DNA of 64,000 nucleotides from Lactifluus volemus (Eukaryota; Basidiomycota; Agaricomycetes; Russulales; Russulaceae): the NCBI GenBank assembly GCA_022376515.1, contig WTXI01000013.1:682001-746000 (forward strand). Direction: 5' to 3'. Positions within the stretch are counted from its first letter, which is position 1. Every line of letters begins with the position of its first letter. The notes beneath the pieces were generated by a model, which had not been told where the DNA came from, did no database searches, and worked only from the letters and a program-made list of their open reading frames with translations. The translations under genes and the position numbers were made by a program. Of the stretch, positions 22,483 to 35,935 are shown piece after piece.

Positions 22483-23062
22483 GGAGGTGCATCCTTCATT
22501 TGAGGGATACTACTGGAAGCTTTCTTTATCTGCTGCTGGTGGGAGTGATGGAAACGAAGGCGCGGGTGGAGCTCCCCATGGCAAATGTGACGAAGATGAC
22601 CCCGCAATGGACTGGACAGAAGAACCACGATCCTCCATTCGAGATTTTGCATGTACTTCACGATGTGTATCCTTGTGTGCATAGGAAGGCCTAGATCTAC
22701 TTGCCTCTGTGGTTTCTGGATGACTTGAGGAACCATCACCACCAGTCTTTCGCTATGTCTGCAGACTCCACACAAGCTGTATGTTCTGAGAAACTGGGAT
22801 AGGTGGGGGATTCTTCTCGTCCAATAGCGAGGTTGTAGGCCGTGATATGGAGCCTGGACTCTCACGTTGCGTCGTACCAGGGACACTTGGTGCAAGTCTA
22901 CTGTATCACTTCAAGATGGGTATGGCACGCACTGCTTGGGTTCGTGGATCGTCAGCATCAGTGGAAGGCTGCGGAAGATGACCGCTGTTAGAATCACAAG
23001 CACAGGTATTTATTATGCGCGAGGGCTCACCTGTGCAGGTCGATTCCGTGCGTTGGCTTTCA

Positions 23063-23402
23063 CATCGAGTTTGATGGTATCTCCACACCGAGCTGTTGGT
23101 GGGTGGTCTGAGACCGCTGCTAGGGCAGTAGTACATTTGCTACATGCAGGAGTCGATTCCGTGACCCGCGTTTCTTTGATGGACAGAGACACGCTCTATC
23201 ACGGAACCGGCAGGCGCACTTGCACTTGCCGGGTTGAAGAGGTATATCTCGGACAATCAACTCGTCGGATTGGGCAAAACGTTTGTCGCCATTGTTAGTG
23301 GTGCAAACACGAACTTTGACCGGTTACGATTCGTGGCCGAACGCGCAGCGCTTGGCGAAAGGTGAGAAGCCTTACTAAGCGTCGACATACCAGAACGTCC
23401 TC
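23063..23402 (+). pseudogene. Inverted C-terminal fragment of threonine dehydratase
   Basis: The + strand encodes the C-terminal part of biosynthetic threonine deaminase. It shows a degenerate DGIST/AVGG stretch, VDSVTRVS, then [46 protein letters not shown], and finally [12 protein letters not shown] at the start of the regulatory domain. A TGA at 23363-23365 interrupts LGER/EALL, and a frame change separates VDSVTRVS from EPAG. This part faces the opposite way to the catalytic half at 23413-23927, and the two halves meet tail to tail near 23403-23413. Confidence 0.75.
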
Positions 23403-23412
23403 ATGCCCACTG

Positions 23413-23927
23413 TTGCAGACTTCGGCAAGTGATGCGCTCGCCCTTGTCCAAGCTCCTCGCCATCGCGTCACCATCGAATGTTTCCGCGCCGATGTCGCGT
23501 GTGCGCGGGTTCGCGATGCGCTTGACGTATTCGCATATACCAGTGACGAGCCCGCCTCCACCAACAGCGCCAAAGGTGGCGTCGAGGTGCTCCGCATCGG
23601 GTACTTGCTTGAGAATCTCCATCCCGACGGTGCCCTGCCCGGGTCGTCGTAAGGGGGCACAAAGATGAGACTGTGCGTGGAGGCGAGACGGGTGCATTCG
23701 ACCTTGGCCTCGTTAAAGTCCGCACTGTGCAGGAAGGCTTTTGCGCCAAGGCGAGCGACATTGCGGACTTTGATCGTGGGCGTGTTTTGCGGCATCACAA
23801 TCGTGCATGGGATGCCGAGTCGGGCACTCGAGAGGGCGACGCCTTGAGCGTGATTCCCTGAACAATGTGGAGGGAAGTGGGGTCGTGGACGAACATCAGG
23901 ATTGAGAGTGTGTGCGTGTTTCGCCAC
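23413..23927 (-). pseudogene. Threonine dehydratase catalytic-domain remnant
   Basis: The minus strand encodes the middle of threonine dehydratase (threonine to 2-oxobutanoate, isoleucine pathway): [85 protein letters not shown]. The frame shifts at about 23650, where PPYDDP should run into [10 protein letters not shown] with about four residues missing. The N-terminal PLP-lysine region is absent. After GERIT the similarity stops at ~23413, where the oppositely oriented C-terminal half begins. It cannot make an enzyme. Confidence 0.85.
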
Positions 23928-24038
23928 TGCTATGGTTTAGAAAGGACCAACGTTCTTTATCATCCTGTAGAGGCCCTGGATGGACAAAACATAGAGAGGG
24001 TTCATGAAAAGCACGCAGCAGTCGTATTGCAACAGTGG

Positions 24039-24060
24039 GCGTGACCCTGACGGGTCACGC
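24039..24060. repeat. Palindrome 1, GTGACCC family
   Basis: 9-bp inverted repeat GCGTGACCC/GGGTCACGC around a TGAC loop. Confidence 0.75.
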
Positions 24061-24494
24061 TGTCGCCCTTCTAGCCTCTACCCTCACATGAAGTTCACTT
24101 TGCTTCACCTCTTCGACATTTGCCTATTGAGATCCCAGATCCACAATTCCGTTGTCATTCTGGCGTAGATTTGGAAGAGTTTGTCGGGTGGTATAACAGA
24201 GATATCCATGGAATGAAGTGATGGTGATACCTGGGGAGGGTCGCCGGGGTTCACTCAAATATGCTACTAGTAAGGGCTAGGGTAGCATTGAGGGGCCATG
24301 CTCATTACTCGAGGAATGTTAGTGCTGTCTGTTTTAACACACTATTTTGGCAGCAGTACTCACTGAGGCCCTCTTTTCTCCAGGAGTGACTCTACTAGGC
24401 CAGAAACCGTGCCCTATCCCGCAATTGGACAGAGGCAAGAGATCATCGTGACCTTGCAGACCAAGTACTTTGCACGCAGGGTAGGGCACGGTCA

Positions 24495-24520
24495 GGGCGT
24501 GACCCTGACGGGTCACGCCC
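24495..24520. repeat. Palindrome 2, GTGACCC family
   Basis: Same core as palindrome 1, extended to an 11-bp perfect stem (GGGCGTGACCC/GGGTCACGCCC) with the same TGAC loop. Confidence 0.75.
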
Positions 24521-24630
24521 AGTTCGAAAAGACATGGCAGAAGAGAGATGCTGTGTACCACAGTTTATGACAGTCACACCTAGGTTGTTGTACTTCTGTT
24601 GGCTGATGAAGGTAAGGGTCGAGCAGGCGC

Positions 24631-24654
24631 GGTGTGACCCGCCAGGGTCACACC
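24631..24654. repeat. Palindrome 3, GTGACCC family
   Basis: 10-bp perfect stem GGTGTGACCC/GGGTCACACC around a GCCA loop. Relative to copies 1 and 2, both arms changed in a complementary way. Confidence 0.75.
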
Positions 24655-24996
24655 GATGATATCGATCGAAAAAACATACAGGGACTATGGCGGTACAGGG
24701 ACTATGGCGGAACAGAGTGACAGTAACACGTCACAAAACATACCTGTTAAGGCCACCGCATATGTTTTTTTTTGTGCGGAATGAACAGGAAAGGCAGGGC
24801 TACCGTCACGAAAAAGGACGGAAGGACCGTAAGAAGCTCATCCGAAGGCCAAGAAAGGAAAAGGATGATGTAAGTTAATTACCAACACCTGTCATCAGCG
24901 GGCGTGATTACGGGCGCATAGACCTTGCAAGCAAGGTAATGGAATCACAACAGAGAGACGTATCGATCCAACAAAGAGTGACTGCTGAGTGTCCCA

Positions 24997-27703
<2,707 letters not shown>

Positions 27704-27857
27704 GTTGAAAGTAAAAGAAAGCAAAAGGGAAGCTTGAGTGCATGAAACCCGGGTCGGGTCTTAGTACTTATAATTAGTACAAGTCACAACTTTTGGTTCC
27801 AAGAAGACATGACACATGACAAGTTGATTCAGCAGAAAACTGGCTTATCGTAAGACG

Positions 27858-30243
27858 TTACAGGACATATCTGAATTCTCTATTCTGTCTATCAGTTAAA
27901 TCCAAAAATTCCTATTTTAATTCATGAGACCACGTAAGTTCGTGATAGTGCTTGCTAGTAAACAGTGGACAAATACCTTGGAAACCTTGACTTCTTCGCG
28001 GGTTCCGTCGTCGTTGATTCTCACGACATAGACTTCCTCATAAGTGCTATCAGGTGGCTCCGCGTCGCGACGTTTGTTCTCAAATGCCAGCAGTACTCGG
28101 ATAGCAAATAGCAAAACCATACACAACACATTGCAGATGGCGATTATAATCCACGGAATACGGTTGCTAAATGTCGCGTCAGTGGTGGTGAGGTACTGTC
28201 TGCGCTAGCTCACTCACCGAGGCTTGTATTTAGCTTGCCACATGAAAGGCCCAGCCGCATTACCGATGCAGTACGCAGATAGCATGATGGCGTTCGTCGT
28301 AACTCTCTTTGTATGCCCGGCCGTCGTTTGCGATACCCAGACTAGGGCCAAGACAAAGCCAGTGGTCCCAACACCTGATCCAGTTATTCCTGAGACATGT
28401 GTTATGTACATTCTCAGGATGTCATGCGTACCTGCAAGCCCGAAAGAGAACAACAATCCGACTTTGTCGTGCCAAGGTAAGACATTAACGAGGATTGCTG
28501 CGAGAACGTTCGGAACCAAATAAGCAATGGCCACCCATGCCCTGCCGTTTTGGAACCGTGAAGCAATTTTAACGCCAGTGAAGATCGTCACAATTTCTAC
28601 CACACCGCCAACGCAGCCAAGGAGCGTGGTCTGAAATGGGGTGAAACCAAAAGACGACACGATGATCTGAATTTGGTTGGTGAGCGAATTCGGGATGTTA
28701 TCGAAAATTGCAAATAATGCGAAGAGCCATGTCTTTGGATCCGTCAAGGCCTCGATCATCCTGTTCGCAAATTCACAACAACCGTACAAAGCGAGACACG
28801 AATGGTACTGACTGCTCCTTTTTGAAGTATTTGTTCTCGATTCCCGTTTGGTTGTCCTTGAGACTCACAGTCAGCTCGGAAAAATTGAGTTGTCATGGCC
28901 GACACACTTTGATACGTTGGACCGCCTTTATTCTCTCGTCCTCATTTAGAAACCAAGCGTTTGTTGGAGAGTCAGGGAAAAAGAAACTGCCTCGTGGTGA
29001 ACCGGATGGAATACCGTAGGCTCGGGATGCTCACAAGAACAGCAATGCCGTGATGAATGTACTTACTCCAGTGATGATCATAAGCCTGAAAGGCGGTGAG
29101 CATGAGTTACATGAGACATTTGACATAACCGTACCATTGCCATGGCTCCAGTCGTTTGGAATGGGTGTGCAAAGCGCCAAAGCTGATGAAGCCCAATACA
29201 ATTTGCGCTGTGACTTGAATGAGTGTCTGCCAAAGGGAACACATGTAGCTTCCGAACCAGTTCCATTCATTAAAACTGTTTGGTGGTGAGACAGAACGTA
29301 GGACGAGGCTAATATGCAACTTACACCAATAACCAACACGAACAGTGTGCTCTTTCCGTGTGTAAAACATCAAACTGACAATCATGAAGCCCGCCGTGAT
29401 GGAACCTTCACACATGCCGAGGATGAGACGGACAACGAAGAGACCGGCGAAGTTCTTGCAAGCGGCATGACTACACAAAGCAACAGCCCAGATAAGGATG
29501 TTCAGACTAGAGGTGTTTTACTTCAGAGAAGTCGGGAGCGCCTTGAAAGGGTGCAACCTACCTCATCCACTTCCCGACAGGAAACCTCTGCAGGGCCAAG
29601 TTCTGCGGAAACTCGAAGACGAGATAGCTGAGATAGAAGATCGTTCCCAACCTGAGTGGTGGTGAGTGGTGGGCGTACAGAGTATTTCAAAAGGCAAGAC
29701 ACAACCAATTATATCTGCAAGCAGTCTCGACTGGCGGATACGTCATATAATAATATGAGGACGTACTGGTTCGTCGTAAGATGGGTGGCTTTCCTGGTAT
29801 ACGTTCAACAAAGGCAACTTCTCGGATAATTTCCATGCTCACTGGATTCCGAGAATCGCAGAGCTCCCCAGAGTTATCTTGTCCATAAACTGGATTCTAG
29901 AACACCGTCAAAACGTTGTCAGGAAATTAGGTTTAAACAATGAACGTACAAATACAAAACTAGGGCAAGTCTATTGATGAGTCAAATCAGTGGCATCAGC
30001 CTTGACACTTACTGCACATGAGAGGCATGATATGTCTGTCTATCTTCCGCCTTCGTTCAGGTTTGAGGTCATGAGTCTAAGGTGACACTTCCCAAGTCTG
30101 ATCTCCTACCTGATTCTCAAAGACTCATACGGATCCAGTTCTGAGGTGACACCCGCGACTAGTTGTGCACCGGTATCAACCTGGCGAGAGTCGAAAGAAA
30201 CGTGACCATCCTTGTCGTAACCTTTGTCGCTGAGTGAACCCAT
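27858..30243 (-). CDS. MFS transporter, allantoate permease (Dal5/Tna1) family
   Basis: A plasma-membrane proton symporter of the anion:cation symporter family; members take up allantoate, nicotinate, biotin or similar organic acids. About 17 short exons can be joined with every phase matching, from ATG 30243 (MGSLSDKGYDKDG) to TAA 27858-27860, giving ~516 aa, the family length. Landmarks: RKIDRHIMPLMCILYLIQFMD, ITLGSSAILGIQ, NQYNWLGTIFYLSYLVFEFPQ, RLILGMCEGSITAGFM, FFFPDSPTNAWFLNEDER, ALTDPKTWLFALFAIFDNIPN, QTTAGHTKR and the C-terminal FLDLTDRQNREFRYVL, which is diagnostic for this family. A 42-nt in-frame stretch after FSFGLAG is best treated as an intron. The substrate cannot be told. Confidence 0.9.
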
Positions 30244-31492
30244 CTCTGCAGGGTAGAATAAGAAGAGAAGGAGTGGGGTGGGGTCCACAGGTTGCGACGA
30301 TGGAGGCCATGGATTTAAGTTCCTGGATGCCACACACATCCCAGCTTCGAATCCTAAACTGTCAAGACGCCCGGTGATGCGGACGACTAAAGAAGACGTT
30401 TGACACATGATAAACATCGGGTAAGGCATCCGCGCCAATCAACGGAATGAGCAATATGGTTCTAGCGAGATTAGGAAGGAAGTAGGCGAATTTAGCGTAG
30501 AATCCGATGAACATGGTCGATAAAACTGGTGTGTTTGATCACACACGATTTGGGATAACAAGAGTACTGGTATATGGTGACTTGTGATACGTCCAGATCG
30601 GGTCGTCTGACGCAGCACCTTTGGTGAGTGAAATGCTAACCGTATAGGTTGTTTCAAGGATATACAGGACGTGAAAGGATAAGTTCTGGATATACGTACT
30701 CGGACACAGTTCGGCAAATATCTTCAGCAAATATCTTCTGGAGTTGGACCCGATCAAAAGTTTTTTTAATATATTTATTAGACCAAGCTGTCTGATGAGG
30801 ATTCCTTATAGACTGCACGGCGGAAGTGTACACGCAAACCGATTTGGATGCCTGAAGACCGAATGGACCTCATACAGCAAGTGAGAGAATGGCAACGACC
30901 GACGCCCCGCCTCCCGCGGGAATGGAGGAGACTCATTGCGTTTCAAAGTGACCGCGGCGTCATTACCATATATGTCCATTAGATTATCTGCGACGGGTGG
31001 GCTATACCCAAAATGTAAAGAGCAACGTGGGTCTGGCTACGGGACCTGGCAGGTTTCAAGTCTGTCGCAACCGGCTCATCACTCCAGAAGCGAACTTTTC
31101 GGAGACAAAGCCTGTCCACACACCGCGGAGTATTAATGTATTTTTTTCAATCTACGTTGTGCATAGCCCCGATTCGGATGCGCATAGGGGCTGGATGATC
31201 AAGGCAATTGATTTATTGACCCGCCAGATCTCTCGGCATGATGGGTGTTCTAGGCCTGGTTGCATTCATTTGTGTGTAAGGAAATAAGGAAGGGGGTCTA
31301 ATGGGGATAACACAAGAAGAAAGAGTCGGAGGAGCGGAGGAGTATTGCCATTGGCCCGGTTCTGTGATAGCGAAAATGTTTGGCATGTCACGTGAAGTCC
31401 AGCTCTTAAATTGACTTCACGTAAACCGGTTCTATGCGACACTTGAGTTTGGCTATAACGCCCCTACCTACAGTATTAGCTTTTTCGACTTT
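30244..31492. other. Intergenic, no gene seen
   Basis: Divergent promoter space (~1.25 kb) between the MFS gene and the glutamine synthetase-like gene. No coding similarity and no clear repeat. Confidence 0.5.
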
Positions 31493-33166
31493 ATGGCCCG
31501 TACATCGACATCGGAAGTTGCCTTTGGCGTACAATATCTGCCGGCCTCGGTCGAGCTCCCAACCCTTGGACAAGGCAACGTCATTCTTGAGTTGGAGAAG
31601 AATGGGATACGCTACGTCCGTTTTCAATGGGTCGACTACACAAACATTACTCGCTACCGTATCATACCCCTTTCTGCCTTTAGAAAGCTTCTTTCAGCCC
31701 CGCGCCCCGGGATAGGGATTACCAAGGCTGTCCTTGGGCTCATCGGACCATCAATAGCTCCGGGATTTTCAGCTACTGGTGAATACCTGTACACTCCTGA
31801 CTTGAGTTCCACTCGCCTATGTGGCTATGCTCCCGGGCATGCGAGTTTGATGGGCTGGTTCGAGGAAAAGGTGCCCACTCAGGAAAATGACTCGGAAGAT
31901 GTTTTCTCAACTCCTTGTCCTCGAAGGCTTCTCAAAGGCATCGTAAAGTACGTAGACTCGGAAACTGTCGGATGGATTTTGACAATAAGTGACTTTAGCA
32001 AGGGTAAAGCATTGGGTGTCCAGTTTCTTGTTGGAGTTGAGACAGAATTCATTCTCCTCAAATCGACGCATCCCATCGAGGCCGTGAGCGACGGTCCTTG
32101 GTCAGCATCTCGTACATTACTATCGGGTTCTGATGCTGCAAAATGCCTTGAGGATATTGCCGATGCTCTCCAAACTGGTGATATTGAACTCCTGATGTAT
32201 CACGCCGAGGCAGCTCCTGGACAGGTTGTGATACTATTATCGCTGGTTAGTGCGCGGCTAACATAAATTTTCAACTGGCAGTACGAGGTTGTGACGGGTC
32301 CGCTGCCACCCTTAGAAGCCGCTGATGCTGTTGTATTTACTCGCGAGACAATTATCCACATTGCGGCGAAGCACGGGCTACATGCCACATTTTCTCCCCG
32401 AGTCAATACAGACAACTGTAAATGTTTCGCTTTTCACACCAGACCAAATCGTTTGATATATCAATCACAGGTGGGACCGCAGCACATGCACATATATCCA
32501 TACACCCTACATCTCAATGGCTTGAAAATCGACCCCCACAAAATCCAAATACCAATCGGAGTACAACTATGACACCTCTAGAACGATCGTTCTTGCAGTC
32601 TCTTCTTGAAAATCTACCTTCTAGTACTGCATTCACCCTGCCAACAGCAGAGTCATATGGTCGAGTCCAAGACGGCATCTGGTCATGCGGCACGTATGCT
32701 TGCTGGGGAGAAGACAACCGGGAAGTAGCAGTGCGTCTCACGGGTCCACCTGGTTCCCATCATTTCGAAGTGCGCACCATCGATGCGACTGCAAATCCTC
32801 ATGTCGCTTTGGCAACCATACTCGGACTGGGTCTCCTCGGAATAGAGAATGGTTTGGAACTGAAGATAGGGGGAATAGAAGGTATTGCGGCGCATTTGAG
32901 TGTCGAAGAGCGTGCAAAGAAAGGTATTATAGGGCGCATCCCGTGTACGCTTAGCGAAGCCAGGGATGCTGCACGTCGGGACACGACTATCACCAATGTT
33001 CTTGGGAGCGACTTTGTGCAGAAATACCTGGGCGTAAATGAGGTATGAGATTGACTCCTGAACAGAGAACGAGGCTGATGACTGTCAGACCATGGAGAAA
33101 TATTTGAGGAGCAAGCAAGGCAGCCTCGCTGGCGAAGACAAAATACAGAGTATTCTAAATTATTGA
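31493..33166 (+). CDS. Glutamine synthetase-family protein (FluG/GS type I-like)
   Basis: Five exons (31493-31947, 31999-32224, 32282-32417, 32471-33042, 33089-33166) give 488 aa. The N-terminal beta-grasp region is visible as GIRYVRFQWVDYTNITRYRIIPL. The catalytic domain includes QFLVGVETEFILL, YHAEAAPGQYEVVTGPLPPLEAAD, GTAAHAHISIHP, AVRLTGPPGSHHFEVRTIDATANPHVALATIL and the C-terminal YLGVNETMEKYL. The family ligates an amine to a gamma-carboxylate using ATP. Basidiomycete copies of this subfamily sit apart from the true glutamine synthetase GLN1, so the product here may be a gamma-glutamyl compound other than glutamine. No FluG amidohydrolase domain is fused. All phases match and no lesion is seen. 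Confidence 0.88.
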
Positions 33167-33627
33167 GTGATAGTTGTTTATCTCAGATTTAGGCTGGTCT
33201 GTTGCAATCCCTGTGGCGTAGATGATGAAGCCACCCACGAATAAGTTTTGAACAAGATTGCGTATTCGTTAGATCTGTATATAAGCAGCCTATGGAGTCC
33301 CTAGAGACATTTACGACTAGAAATCCGGAAGTGTACATGAGGAAGCTTACGTTCATGTCGCCGCAGGAGCCGCGAGCCATATTACGCGCTGTAGCCGGGC
33401 CGGTAACCCGATCTGGGGATTTCTGGGGGATTCAAATAATCACAAGATGATAGCGGTAGGGCAATTTCCTTGAGAGATTTAGTATATAAATAAAGTGTGC
33501 AGGCTTTTTCTGTGCTGAAGTGCACACGTCGTAACTTAAAACTCTGCATAGGAGTGCCCAAAGGAGTGCCACGACGTGGCGGCTGGCTCATGCGCTCCGC
33601 AGGAACCCAGCTTTGTATGTGACGGCC
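33167..33627. other. Intergenic, no gene seen
   Basis: Tandem spacer of ~460 bp preceding the snurportin gene; nothing recognisable. Confidence 0.5.
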
Positions 33628-35202
33628 ATGTTTGCAAACAGAAGGGCATCATTTAAACAGCCTCCCCCGCACGTTTTAAGCACATCTTTATCCCAAGAGT
33701 CTAGGCGTCACAAGGTCTGTTGGAGAAACCAGACGTATACTAGTCCGCTGGGCTCACACAACCGAACTGTTTACAGGCATTGGAGGAGCAGAAGCGTGTG
33801 CGACAGATACTTATCGCATCGGGATATGCTATTCAATGAATATCATATATCTAGAGACGGGCAAGGCTTGTGGAGAGCGAACGTCACATCGATCTATTTG
33901 CCGACCTGAATCTTGGACATTCCGATGACGAAGATGGCAAAGACGATGACCCGCCTGATGTCGTCTTGGAGGGCGTCGCCCAATTGGCACCTCTACTACC
34001 GCGATCAGAACCCGATCAAGTTCCCGTCTCCAGTCTGGATTATCATGCAGAATCGAGCGCGACGGGGGAACCTGAGGTCATGATGGCTACCCCTTCAAAA
34101 CGGAAAGGAAGACGAATGAAAGCAACGAAAAATTCGAAAAAGAAGGCAAGCCCTTGGGCTAATAAGTGCATGTATGCGGAGCTGTTGGAGATGCAGGAAA
34201 CTGACCTGTGGGCGGGTGGGGAAGACGGGTTGCCCGGTGATCTCGAGACTGGTTGGGTGGCTCTAGCCCCCGTTCCTGTCGGTAAGAGATGTCTGGCAAT
34301 CTCCCTCCAGGGCGGGGGAACGATCGGAGCTGGTGCGTCGTCTGGCAGACCGTCTTGTGACAACTGAACAAAAATTTCTGTTAGTTCCCAATACTACGAT
34401 CCGCTCCCGGGTCTTGGGCAAACCCTTAATCCCTCGCTTCCCATCTCCTTTACCGTCGGACACCGTGCTGGATTGTATTTTGGATCAAAATTGGAGGGAG
34501 AATGGCATCCTTCACGTCCTCGATGTCATCAAATGGAAAGGGCGGGATATTGCGGATTGCGAATCATCTTTCCGGTCAGCACCTCTTTCCGGGTTAGAGA
34601 CTACACACTCTGACGAGTTCGGTACAGTTTCTGGTGGCGAGATACACGTTTGTCCGAGTTACCACCCTCGTGTCCCCCGACAGTATCCGCTCCCCCGATC
34701 GCGCTCCACGCTTCGACAGAAGAGCGTAAAATCCCAATCGGATATCGCTTCCCGTACCCCACCACGTTTTTTGGCATCCCATGCTTTACCAATACGACTT
34801 TCCCCAACTTTCTCAGTACCATCATCCCGCGGGCTCGCTCATCTCATCACGCTCAAGTATCCATCCCGCCTGGACCAAATGACACGGATATGATGGATAT
34901 CGAGTCATCTCAGCTCACGAGCCCTGTGCATCGCGCCGCGATCAAACCAGATGGGTTACTCTTATATGTTGCTCAAGCAATTTACGAGCCAGGTACAAGT
35001 CCTTTGAGTAGTTGGGTCCCGCTTGTTGCCCCTGCCATTGATGAAGTAGAGAGTTCCAAGCAGCCATCCCCGTTGGATGTCTTCGAAAGGTGACTTCCCA
35101 ATATCCTCGTAGTAACTGTCACTCATTATCTTCAGGCTCGTGAAAAAAAGGGTCACGAGAGGCGCTCACTCTTCAGCTGAGGAAGTGGACATGCTCCACT
35201 GA
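33628..35202 (+). CDS. SNUPN: Snurportin-1 (m3G-cap snRNP import adaptor)
   Basis: Binds the trimethylguanosine cap of spliceosomal U snRNPs and bridges them to importin-beta for nuclear import. Six exons (33628-33714, 33777-33797, 33855-34332, 34385-34574, 34628-35089, 35136-35202) give 434 aa. The importin-beta-binding segment, SLSQESRRHKALEEQKRRRA, is assembled across three exons, one only 21 nt. A basic patch (KRKGRRMKATKNSKKK) follows, then the cap-binding domain: DLETGWVALAPVPVGKRCL, PNTTIRSRVLGKPLIPRFPS, CILDQNWRENGILHVLDVIKWKGRDIADCESSFRFWWRD, FPYPTTFFGIPCF, KPDGLLLYVAQAIYEPGTSPLSSWVP. Short Ser/Glu tail. Snurportin is scattered in fungi, so its presence here fits an intron-rich genome with a full spliceosome cycle. 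Confidence 0.9.
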
Positions 35203-35935
35203 CCTGGCATCACTGTTCGGTGCCTGTACTACTGTTGTTCCATATCAAAATGTATGAAAATTTCTCGATACGAGCTAGCGTCCCTCTCCCCCACGAGTTG
35301 CTGTTGTCCATGACCATCGTGGCATTTGGTGGCACTGTATCTTCACGTCATGCTTATGAAACCTCGCATTCACAACGGATCATACGGCTACGCTCAGCGT
35401 CATGTGCCAATGGATCCGGCGTGCTGATATCTGAGTTCAACACGACATCGACCCAGAAATTTTCAAGAGGGATACATGTGGGCCGGTAGAACCGGAATGA
35501 AATAAGAACGGAGCGTTATTCTCATCGAATCGAAACCATTATCGGCCAACCAGTGTTGAGTCCACGATTTGGGGTAAACACATCTCCACAGCGAACGCTG
35601 AGGTTAGCGCCAGTACAGTAGTACATCAGCCGATCGAACTCGTGGTGTTGATTGGACTCACTTTGCTTGCTGCATGCTTTGTGCCTCTAGGTTTCCTTAA
35701 AGATCCTACTATTCATTTCAAGGCCCGTTCTCATCGTTTGCCAAAATCGCCCCGTCCGAGCAGCTGGGTCCGTCAGGTCACATTACTATCTTCAGAGGAC
35801 GCAAGTTAGGTGCCGCGAATCCAAGGGATGGTGGAGTAAGTTTTGTACACACAAACGACTAGTCCATCCCAAAGTAGACGACGAATAAGAAAACTAAATA
35901 ACCTAAGGGACAGGTGGACCCAACGAATTCCCCCT
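35203..35935. other. Spacer with an unassigned hydrophobic ORF
   Basis: Between the snurportin stop and the MFS pseudogene. A + frame from ~35503 to the TAG near 35808 encodes SVESTIWGKHISTANAEV..., then a hydrophobic segment LVVLIGLTLLAACFVPLGFL, but it has no ATG and no convincing upstream exon. It could be the 3' exon of a small membrane protein or chance. Confidence 0.3.

Larger units (their letters stand above)
23928..24996. other. Gene-free stretch with palindromes and a tandem duplication
   Basis: No gene. It holds three palindromes (listed separately) and a perfect 17-bp tandem duplication at 24677-24710. Confidence 0.6.

Noticed and set aside
28400..28450. In-frame 14-residue insert in the MFS permease
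   Set aside because: It begins GTACGC and ends CTCAG, and disrupts a membrane segment; treated as an intron, though it would be open if retained.
31948..31998. In-frame 17-residue insert in the glutamine synthetase-like protein
   Set aside because: It begins GTACGT, ends TTTAG and is 51 nt; relatives lack the insert, so it is treated as an intron.
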